Under the pieces are notes generated by a model. That model made no database searches. It worked only from the letters and a program-made list of their open reading frames with translations, and was not told the origin of the DNA. From Vitellaria paradoxa (taxonomy: Eukaryota; Streptophyta; Magnoliopsida; Ericales; Sapotaceae): a DNA stretch of 64,000 bases. Made by a program: the position numbers and the translations under genes. Shown one piece after another: positions 12,201-22,693 of the stretch. The stretch covers positions 10,081,223 to 10,145,222 of the forward strand of contig CM034241.1 in assembly GCA_019916065.1 (NCBI GenBank), in the 5' to 3' direction. Positions within the stretch are counted from its first letter, which is position 1. Each line of letters starts with the position of its first letter.

Positions 12201-15172
12201 CTAATTAATGATTTTCTACCTCTTAACTTGTTAAACCAAACACACTACACTAGTGGTTAATTTCTTACTAATCATAATCAAAATGATTTGAACTTTGAAC
12301 TACGTTACAAGAAAGCAGGCACATTTATCCAAAAACAGATTCATTTTAAAAACTATCCCAATAGTTTATTAAGGCACATAAATTTCAGCTAAGGGTGTAT
12401 CGGGTGTACTAAAAAATATTAAAAAATTTTAAAAATTTTTAAAAATTATTAATTTTTTATGTTGTTGTACGAATTACGAACTCATAAATTATCTCAAATT
12501 ATCTCATTTTATCTCACTTTTTGTTACTTTAAATGCCTCCTAAGTTGGACGTTCTTGAATTTAACCTCTTACATACACGGCAACTACAGTACGAAAGCAG
12601 ACAATGCCGCGAGGATCTTACTTCAATACATGTATAACTAGCAACATCGCGGGCAATGCACGTGATTTGATCACAGTTCAAATATTTTGAAAAATTAAAT
12701 TTTATTATATTAGTTAAAGAAAAAAGTTATAATAAATATAATTTTTTATAAAAATTATTTTTTACAAAAACCAAATCAGTATAGTCAATAGTCAAAAATA
12801 GTATTATGTAAGGTTTAGTGAATTAGTTAATAAATTTACAGACGAAGTCTATGGTGGTGGTACAATTAAAAGAAGAAATAATTTGAAAAATTAGGATAAT
12901 TGTTATCATTCGCTTTATCATGTTATATTACTTTAGATTGCTAATAAAAGGGTTAGTGGGGGTGGAGAAAGAAATGACACGTGTGATTTTTTATTAATAA
13001 AAAAGCATGACAGGTCATGTTATCATATATTTGTACATTGTATTTATGCTGTTATATACAATAAAGATGACATTGTCTTGCAAATAAGAAAGACTAAATA
13101 AAAAGGTAATTTATTTTTTTTATTTGGGATGAGAATGACTCATATGATCAAAGTTATAAAAAGAACACAACGAAATATGAAATTGAAGTTAAACAGTAAA
13201 GGGGTAACTATGACATTGTATTGGTAAGATAACTATATGTGTTCAAATTTTAATTAAAGTGTTAAATTTTTTATATTTAATATGACAGAGATGGTTTTCT
13301 TTAAGAAATCATAATGAGAAAAGGCATGAGAACAAAGGAGGGAGAGGATAAATATTAGCTTTTATATAGCTATGGGGAAATAATGAAAACTTTTATATTG
13401 CGCCACAAGAACTAAAAAAATTATTATTTTTTATTATGATGACCCATATGAAATTACAAAAAATACATAAAATTAAATGCATAAAATTAAATGTGATAAA
13501 ATATATTTGTGACATTTTATTAGTATGATACGTGCATTAATGATACGTGCCTTTTTTACTTTATAGAAGGATTGTCATCTCAGTTGATCCATTCGTATCC
13601 TATTCAATCCTCACCTCAAACGAATAGGGATTCTGAGATTTTTTCAGAATCAAATTTTGTGAGAATCAAGTAGGGTATAAGAACATTTAAAAAAAAATTG
13701 AAAGATGAGGTAAGGTACAAGTAAGAATCTGTTCCTATCCTGTACTCATACATGTCTCTCTCCTGTACCCTACCTTACCCAGTTCCCTAACCCATTCCTG
13801 TCTCTACTCGTATCCCTATACATATATATATATATATATATATTAATTTTTTAGGGTTTTGTTTACTTTACAGTTTATCACCCCAATACAACGGCACTTC
13901 CGCACAAATTGGTTACAACTTAATCTTAATATGGTGAGAGAGTAAACGGAGGTGAAGAGGTTTTTTGTTTTGAATTTTTTTTTCATAAATCTTTTTCCTA
14001 TCAAATCCCTAGATACGCATTTTTAGAAGAACTGAAGTTCTGATTTTAACCATCAAAACTCTTTTCTTTGCCTTCCAAATGACACTTTCATGATATCAAC
14101 ACTTTGGGAATTTTTAATTTGAGACTCTTTATACACTGATACTTCAAACCGTAGAACCTATTAATAAGGTAAGAAAATAATAATCTAATAAGTGTTTTCT
14201 AAATATATATATAGTTCTTTTCGATTTTCTAAATATATATTAAGATTCTGCTCCATTTTGTCAAAAGTCATATTTTAGAATTTTTGTATTTTTATTTTTT
14301 TTCACGTAAGGTATTTGATTCTCTGCGGGAATGTTCGTTCCCCGTTTAAGTCAGAATGGGGATAAAAATAAATTCCTAGTGGAGATCGGTATGGGAATTG
14401 ATTTTAGCTTAAGAATTAGGTACGGGACAGGTGTACCCATCCTCGACCTATCTCATCCTCATCTCTAACTTTATATATATTTATATATATATAAAAGATT
14501 CTAAAACTGAATGTGATTAGGATTAATTTTTTTATTTCTAATCAAGAAATGTAATCCTACCACGCTGCAAAGCAAATCAGTTAAGTAAGATTTGATTGAT
14601 CAACATAAAAAGTATTAGACATAGGCATAAATGCGAATGTCAACTATAGAAAATTTTCATACTCACGGGTTTGAAACCTAACTCGCCAGAATAAGCCTCT
14701 ATGCCTACCGAGAAAAAGTTAATTATATTTGACTCTTTCAGATCTATAGTGTGGGAGATAACCTTGTATATATATATATATTTGGTGTGTAAAATATATA
14801 TATATATATATATAAAGTAAATTAAAAGTGAAATTTTTTAAAATTTGAAGTGTAAAAAATTGTTTTGAAATAATAGTTAAATATTTGTGTTTGATTTAAT
14901 ATAAAGTTGTTAAAAGTTATATAAAGTGACACGTGAAAAATTTTTTTGAATATTTAAAAATTTTTTGATATAAATATCAGTTTAACTTTTTAAAAAATTT
15001 GGCGAAATCTATCAGAATTTGTTCCAACAGTTTTTTGACAAAATTTTTTAAAAAATTAAAATTTTTTAAAATTTGAAACAATTAAAGTCTTTTTGAAATT
15101 TTTAAACTTGGTTAGAGATCCAAACTGCTCCACAATACTTGCTCCAATCATTCGGTGATTTATAATAATAAA

Positions 15173-15695
15173 TCATAAACTGTGAATGAGCCGATCGATC
15201 TGCGGATGGCACAATCCCAATGATGTAGCCATATGATTTTCTTGACGGATCAGCTTTATGCATTTCTCTTGTATGCAGCAACGATGTGATTGCATAGTAA
15301 TAACTAATATCACTAAAGCAAATGTCCAGAAGGTTAAAATGGGATTCGGTTCTGTGAAAAATACGAGCTTCATTTAAAGAGATAAAACAAAAGATAATGA
15401 AGAAATTAAATTTAGTTTTACATTTCGAAAATTTCGAACTGAACTCTGATTTGTTATCTTAAACTGCCTTTGGAGGGGATCGTACTTAGACACGTAAGAC
15501 ATTTAAGCCCCGTAGCGAATATTTGCTTACCCACCCCCAGCACATTGGCAATGGCAGCCGTGAAAAGAAGGGAACTACCTTATTCTTCACACTACTATCC
15601 ACATTCTGATATCTTCGTTCACTTTCGAACGTGATCCGACCATCAATATTAACTTGACCATCAGAGAAGAATTCGACAACACTTTGCCTGGTCAA
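15173..15695 (-). pseudogene. Second copy of the unrecognised coding-like segment (R2)
   Basis: This is the paralogue of 7042-7564. The hydrophobic frame is shorter on its upstream side (15173-15373). The second frame (15486-15695) differs from copy 1 by several replacements clustered near its start, where a patch of about 25 bases (15660-15685) differs at many positions although the flanks are almost identical. The family is unknown. Confidence 0.3.
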
Positions 15696-17350
15696 TTGTC
15701 TTCTTAATGTATAACAAGGAGGTAAAGATTACAGTGTAATCCTACCCATTTGTTAACACTTCAGCCTTCATTTTAATATCCAAAAATCTTAAAAACTTTT
15801 TATGAATAAATTTTTAATCGGTCATTCAGTGAATTTAAATTTTATTACAAGAATTAGAAATTGGGAAATAGGAAAATTTTATGGATTAATTTACTTCCTA
15901 ATCTTATATTTAAAAATTTTATTCTCGACTGGAATTGAGTGAGAATAATTAGTAATATATATAACCCATATACCTAATTTGAACAATCCAAACCCATGAA
16001 CTATGGATTCAATCCATAACCCGAATACCATCTTGTTGACCTGTTGGAAAAGAATTCAACTTATAGAAAATTCAACTCCATTCATGCGAGCTCCTTCCAC
16101 CATTTTTAACAAGAATTTATTGCAAATTAACTATGCTTCCCGGATGACAAATTTTTCACGCGAACAAATTAATTAAGCTTCTTCGCTGCCGTTCTCAGTA
16201 GTTTATTAAGGCACGCGAATCACAACTATGTTGGATGTTCTTGAACTCAACCTTGTACATACAGAATGAGAGGAGACAATTTCACAAGAATCTTAGATTA
16301 ATATTCATACATGCATATATATATATATATATACTAGACGTCGGTGTACCATAATGCATATGATTAATTTTTTTTATCTTAATAATCAATAGAATTATTA
16401 AAAAAAAAGTATCTCAAATGGTAAATAATAAGTAGTTAATCTTATCTAAGTAATAATACATAATTAAATAGCATTAAAAGAAAACAAAAAATTACTAATT
16501 TAGCAAGTAGTTAAAGGGTGTTTAAGGTAGATGAAAATATACATAGGTGAAATTACATAATTATATAATAGTTATGAAAAAATTATTTTTTAATACCATT
16601 GAAATATATGTAGTTATAAGAAGTTAAAAGATATTATAAGGGAAAAAAAAAGGACTTCACCAAAAACAAGCGTCTTGAAAAAAAGATTTTACTAAACTTT
16701 GGTGTTTGACCTATAATAGTATAAATATAAATATAAAACTAACAACAGCCGTGCAATGCACAGAATACGGTCACAGTTCAAATATTTTGAAAATTAAATT
16801 TTATTGTATTCATTAATGAAAAGAGTTGTAATAAACATAATGTTTTTCTTTTACAAAGGACAAATCAATATAATTAATACTCAGAATCAGTATATGTGAT
16901 ATTTAATGAAATAATTTGTAAATAATAAATGATTTCAAAACACCAAAAACCAGTCAAACGAATAGATTATAACTACACATTTCTATTTTTATGTGATTTG
17001 TTGACTGCACTCTAAAAACTAAAAAAATTTACCAAATCACATTTTATTATGACTTTTGAAAATCTAAACAACCCTAATGTCTCTTTAAATACTATAAAAA
17101 AAATACAAATGATACTCTTCTTACGAGTGCCTCAGGGCACTTGTTGACGAAGAATTACTATTGTTTGTGTTTTACTTTATAAGATTGTGAACCATTCATG
17201 CGACTTTAAATGCACGTAATTGTAAAAGATTAAAATAACTCTCGAGTACAAAACAATAGTGACTAATCATTCCACTTGTAGGTCACATAAAACATTATTT
17301 TTTAGTCCATTAATTTTAAGAATTTGGCTACATTTATTTTAAGTTGTTTT

Positions 17351-17400
17351 CATCGTCATCATCATCATCATTTTCTTCTTTCTTCTTCTTCTTCTTCTTC
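17351..17400. repeat. CAT and TTC microsatellites, copy 3
   Basis: Counterpart of 9222-9270, with nearly the same repeat numbers. It supports a close relationship of the left halves of copies 2 and 3. Confidence 0.85.
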
Positions 17401-19025
17401 TTTTTTTATTTCTTTCTTTTCTTATTATTATTATTTCATATTTGAACATTTTATTGAATGTACTTTTGAAGCTATTTAAGTGCACAATACCACTTTATTG
17501 TGATTGTGCAAAATTTAACTCTAATACATAATATATTTTATGCAATACCGCGAGCCACTTGTAATTTTTTCTTTGCATGTGATATTGTAAGAAGATGTGA
17601 GAATAAATTAAGTGACATGTGGATTGTTTCACATGAACAGTTGCCCACTTATTTTTATTTTTCTCTCTTAGTTGAAAAATTGATTTCGAGAATCACAATT
17701 TTTAGCTAGTGAAATAAAATAGTAATTTACGTGGATTTTAAACATACAATTTACTCGAATACTACTTCGGTGACCTTAAAAGGTGCAATAGACATGATTA
17801 CTCAATAACAATTATTCCTTAACTAGTGAAATGCATGTCTTAGAACACCAGTTAGCAACATATAAGTGCTGTTTTAACTTGTAATTAAGTGCTACTAACC
17901 GACCGAATGCATTACTTTGTTGTACGAACTTACTAAAAAATGTTAAAATGTGGGAAGCTGTGAAAAACAATATATATGCATTGTGTAAGTTATTTAGACA
18001 CTGGCGAATAACATGTGCTAGTGGGGGTAAAATTACTTTTTTAAGATAAATACGAGTAGAAGTAAAAATACAATGGGGACAAAATATAGAAAAAATTATA
18101 ATTTATAAGAAAAAATAACAAAAATAATATAATTTTAGTATAATTTTCTAATTTAGCAGGGTAACTGCCCTCACTTGACCCTTCTGCGGTCCAAATATGC
18201 ATGCATTTGAAATTAAAAATTGTTATCACATTTTTCCTTTTTAAAAATGCAAAATAAATTTCTTTTTCATCATATTATTCTTGAGAAGCAAACTTTTTAT
18301 TTTTCTCAATTCAACTATTCAGCTATTATCAACTCAATGGTATATCAGAATATGAAGTAACTCAAAGATTGGATAAAAGTTTGAGGATAAACTTTGATTT
18401 ATAAAAATCTCAGTCATTTGTTAAAAAATAAAAATTTAATCTCAGTATTTAAATTTTAGTTTGGAAGTGAAATATTTTTGAAATGTATTGTTTTTCATTA
18501 TATAGATGGTAGGAAAGGCCCATATTTTTTTACTTCCCAAACTTGAATGACTCTTTAGAGCTAAATGAACTTTTAAATCTCTCTCCAGAGAGAAGGAAAG
18601 GTTTGTAAACAAAAATTTGAAAGTTGATAGAATTTTGAAGTAGAAGGAAATAGGAGGGAGAAGTGGATCAAAAGTTAAGAATTGACATTTTAGCCCTAAC
18701 CCACTACGCGCTCCTAATTTTTTCCGAGTTGAAAAACTTAACTGAATTGAGCAAACTTGGCCGGAAATTTTAGGAACGTATTTTTTTATATTTTATTATG
18801 AAAAATGAAATGTAAAGTCTTGTGGCAAATCCAATCAAAATATTAGTTAAATTAGGAATGCTATTAAAGTTTCCTAAAGTGATGCAAATTAAAGATTTGA
18901 AGAATTCTGAACTATTAAGGAGATAAAGTAAATCAAGTTGACCAAGATTTGGAAGAATTCTAATTGGTGTGAAGGATTACAAAACCTAATAGAATTCGGA
19001 CGCAGATTTTTGGAACGTGAATGAA

Positions 19026-19245
19026 ATTCCAGTGTACTTCGCAGGCACGGCGCGGGGAGCTCGCGGGTGCACTCCAAGCACGCAGGCAGCCTGCAGGGAG
19101 CGCGCGGGTGCGCCAAGGTCTCTCAGAAATTCCAGTGAGGTCCGCAGGCAAGAGGATGGGAGACCGAGGGTGCGCCAGTGTTATTTCCTAAAGCGTAAAA
19201 ATTCCAGTGCAGGTCGCAGGCTGGAGGATGGGAGCGCGAGGGATC
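19026..19245 (+). repeat. GC-rich imperfect tandem repeats inside the solo LTR
   Basis: The motif ATTCCAGTG recurs at 19026, 19129 and 19201. Each occurrence is followed by a GC-rich stretch with variants of GCAGGC and GGATGGGAG. The spacings are 103 and 72 bases. The repeats lie upstream of the TATA-like motif, where LTR enhancers usually sit (inference). Confidence 0.6.
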
Positions 19246-19310
19246 GATCTATGAATATTTTGTTCAGATTCAATTTCCTATTTTGCCAAACTAGGGCAAC
19301 TTTGTAATCC

Positions 19311-19319
19311 TATATATAT
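19311..19319 (+). promoter_or_regulatory. TATA-like motif of the solo LTR
   Basis: TATATATAT stands in an otherwise mixed-composition part of the LTR, downstream of the GC-rich repeats and upstream of a T-rich and GA-rich stretch. The position fits a U3 promoter. AT-rich plant DNA yields such motifs by chance, so confidence is limited. Confidence 0.4.
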
Positions 19320-22300
19320 GTGAAGCCAACTTTGTAATTGTTAGAGGTGGGAGAACATATTATAGGGACCTAGAGAAAGAGTCTTTAAGGTTTGAGAGCT
19401 TTCATGTTCTTTCTCTAAATTCGTCTTGTATTTTTTTTTCACTTTCTGTGTGAGGCAGAAAGCCTGCTTGTAGGGTTTATCGAGTGATTCAAGCAAGAGT
19501 GACGAAAGGATTCGTGCGAGTGATTCGTGCGAGTGATTCGTAGAGAGTCTGAGTAGAGTCTTGTAACCCGTTGATAGTAGGATTGTAAATAGAGGTTTTT
19601 CTCCCTGTGATAGGGTTTCCTCGTTATTTTCCTGTGTGATCACTTTCATTGTGTGTGTGATTGTGTGGGTTTGGAATTTTCATGAAATTTTATATCAAAA
19701 TTTATAAAAAATATTTATTTTATTACTAAGTTACTTATTTTTATATTATTTTTTAATATATTTTAAATCTAAAAATAAATTAATGAATTAAGATGAGCGT
19801 ATTTAAAAATAAATCTAAACTTGATTCAACTCAATAGATAATAAAAATTTATTAAATTTGATTTAACCATCTATTGCGCAACTCTATCAAAAATAATATA
19901 TATAGAGAGAGAGATAGAATAGATGATAAGAAATTAACAGCTGTATTTAGTTGCAATATTTCGTGATTTTTGTTCTTATAACGGTTCAAATCGAAAATTG
20001 ATATTAATCATGTGAAGACCAGCATTATTTTTTTATGTTACTCATGTAAGATTAAAATTATAAATCATTTAATTAAAATCAAATGATCATTAAAATTATA
20101 AATCGACCGTTCAATTAAAATCAAACGATTCATAACCTAACTAACATAAAAAAATAATAAAATAATGCTGATCTTCTCAAATCTATTCAAGTACTGTTAA
20201 TTCTTGTCCCTTATGATGCGGGGACAGATCGATGCTGTTTCCAATTAATGTTGTATGGATTGCAGCTACGAAAGCAAGCAGGTAGCTAATTCACAAGGAT
20301 AACAATAGTGAATTAATAATTGATGGCAATTACATAGCTTGCATTGCATGTTGTTTAATCTTTTGGTAGAGCATCACTCTCTTTCTCTTTCACTTGCCTG
20401 GCTTATGCTAATTGTTGTATGTATGAATGACAGGCATCGTTGTACGTACATATAATGAAATTATCACAGTTTATTTATTTCAGACAAAAAATTGCCAAAG
20501 TGGGAAAAAATTTACTTTCTAGTTACATGTTGTGCATATGTATATATGAATATGGGTATATATAAATATACCAGGGATCCATATGGCATGAACAATGAAG
20601 AACATGGTCACGGGTGCAAATTTTTGGCTAATTCATTGAAACTATCAATATATCCCATTATATATTCATGGGATCATTTTCAAGAATGTGTCCAATAAAG
20701 TTTGGTTTCTTCTTTCATTCTCAATCATAGTCAATGCTCCTAATTGAAAAAAGTCAATAAAATTGTAAAAATCATCTAAATCATAATCATTTGACATGTA
20801 GTAAAAGATCATATTAAGAGTCGTTTGACTAATCAAAAAAAATAAAAAAAAAAAATCCATTTTACCAATTTTTTTCCTTTCAATATTTATAAATTTTTAT
20901 CAAATATATCCAACATGTCACTCATAAATGAAAAGTTGTACTTTTTCTTTTTATTTTCTTTTATTTCAAGATGCCAAACAACTCTTAAAAAATTTTATAA
21001 CGATTTTGCAGATATTATTTCATTAATTTGGAATAAATTTTAAGACAGCGCCATTTTATAAACATATGATTGATAAATCCTAACACATTTCACTCACATA
21101 TATATAAAAATGCAAATCAAACGAGTGAAAAGTCATATAGAATGTTATACTATAATTTGACTTATAGGACAAATCTCAACAATAATCAATAAAATCTTCA
21201 TCAACAAATTTACTAATTAATGATTTTCTACCTCTTAACTTGTTAAACCAAACACACTGCACTAGTGGTTAATTTCTTACTAATCATAATCAAAATGATT
21301 TGAACTTTGAACTACGTTACAAGAAAGCAGGCACATTTATCCAAAAACAGATTCATTTTAAAAACTATCCCAATAGTTTATTAAGGCACATAAATTTCAG
21401 CTAAAGGTGTATCGGGTGTACTAAAAAATATTAAAAATTTTTAAAAATTATTAATTTTTATGTTGTTGTACGAATTATGAACTCATAAATTATCTCAAAT
21501 TATCTCATTTTATCTCACTTTTTGTTACTTTAAATGCCTTCTAAGTTGGACGTTCTTGAATTCAACCTCTTACATACACGGCAACTACAGTACGAAAGCA
21601 GACAATGCCGCGAGGATCTTACTTCAATATATGTATAACTAGCAACATCGCGGGCAATGCACGTGATTTGATCACAGTTCAAATATTTTGAAAAATTAAA
21701 TTTTATTATATTAGTTAAAGAAAAAAGTTATAATAAATATAATTTTTTATAAAAATTATTTTTTACAAAACCAAATCAGTATAGTCAATAGTCAAAAATA
21801 GTATTATGTAAGGTTTAGTGAATTAGTTTATAAATTTATAGACGAAGTCTATGGTGGTGGTACAATTAGAAGAAGAAATAATCTGAAAAATTAGGATAAT
21901 TGTTATCATTCGCTTTATCATGTTATATTACTTTAGATTGCTAATAAAAGGGTTAGTGGGGGTGGAGAAAGAAATGACACGTGTGATTTTTTATTAATAC
22001 ACTATAACAAATCACACTTTCGGCGACCATTTTTTTCAACCAAATATAAATTTGGTCGTTAAAGATAACTTTTCCCGACCAAATATAAATTTAGTCGCCA
22101 ATAGTCACTTTTCCCCGACCAAAAAAATGTTAGTCGCTAAAGGATAACTTTTTCCGACTAATTGGTCGCTAAAGGGCAACTTTTTCCGACTAAATATAAA
22201 TTTGGTCGCTAAAGGCGAACTTTTCCCGACCAATTGGTCGGGAAAAGTGTAAAAAAAATTATTACAAAGAGAGTTAAAATAATTAAATAAAAATTTAAGG

Positions 22301-22511
22301 AAACTTTTCTCGACCAATTGGTCGGTAAAAGTGTAAAAAAAATTATTACAAATAAAGTTAAAATAATTAAATAAAAATAATAAAAATTTTAACACTTTTG
22401 GCGATCATTTGGTCGCTAAAGGGGAACTTTTCCCGACCAATTGGTCGGCAAAAGTGTTAAAATTTTTTAATATATATATAAATATGTAAAATATATATAC
22501 AAATGAAAGCT

Positions 22512-22566
22512 TGGCCTAATGGCCAAACACACCAACTTCCAAAGAGATGGCATAAGTTCGAGTTTC
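22512..22566 (+). other. tRNA-like pol III A and B box pair inside the CACTA element
   Basis: TGGCCTAATGG (22512-22522) fits the A-box pattern, and AAGTTCGAGTTTC (22554-22566) resembles a B box. Their spacing is similar to that in tRNA genes and tRNA-derived SINE heads. No cloverleaf is evident, so this may be the head of a SINE that landed in the CACTA element, or coincidence. Confidence 0.35.
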
Positions 22567-22605
22567 ACCAACAACAACAACAAAAATCTCAAAAATATAG
22601 AGACG

Positions 22606-22693
22606 ACACGTGGCATAATGATAGATCGACACGTGGCACAACACCAATGTGACATGTGGCATGATGACATGTCAACAAATAATGTCACGTGGC
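22606..22693 (+). promoter_or_regulatory. Cluster of ACGTGGC (ABRE/G-box-like) motifs
   Basis: ACACGTGGC occurs at 22606-22614 and 22629-22637, TCACGTGGC at 22685-22693, and the variant ACATGTGGC at 22652-22660. This core is the plant ABA-response and G-box element bound by bZIP factors. Four in under 90 bases is dense for AT-rich DNA. Regulatory activity is inference. Confidence 0.35.

Larger units (their letters stand above)
8781..16915. repeat. Tandem 8.1-kb unit, copy 2 (L2-R2), uninterrupted
   Basis: This is a complete copy with no large insertion, so it serves as the reference empty site for insertions in copies 3 and 4. Its left half resembles copy 3 most closely: both share the CAT and TTC microsatellites near 9222 and 17351, where copy 1 has a poly-T tract. 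Its right half is near-identical to copy 1. The empty sites that matter are position 10609 (14.6-kb CACTA element in copy 4), 10676 (solo LTR in copy 3) and 10718 (5.9-kb CACTA-like element in copy 4). No convincing gene is visible. Confidence 0.9.
18811..19682 (+). mobile_element. Solo LTR of an LTR retrotransposon, 872 bp
   Basis: The insert starts with TG (TGTAAAGTC) and ends with CA (GGAATTTTCA). It is flanked by a perfect 5-bp duplication, TGAAA, at 18806-18810 and 19683-19687. The corresponding place in copy 2 (10672-10676) and copy 1 is uninterrupted. There is no internal retrotransposon sequence and no second LTR, so this is a solo LTR left by LTR-LTR recombination. It is far more GC-rich than its surroundings in the segment 19020-19245. 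Orientation is inferred from a TATA-like motif at 19311 followed by a transcribed-looking region. Open frames inside it (for example 19017-19307) are by-products of the GC-rich repeats. I cannot say whether the parent is copia or gypsy. Confidence 0.9.

Noticed and set aside
19017..19307. 96-codon forward frame and overlapping reverse frames
   Set aside because: They lie wholly inside the solo LTR and follow its GC-rich repeats. There are no domain features.
22105..22395. 96-codon reverse frame with repeated DQLVGKS segments
   Set aside because: The repetition comes from the palindromic subterminal repeats of the small CACTA element, not from a protein repeat.
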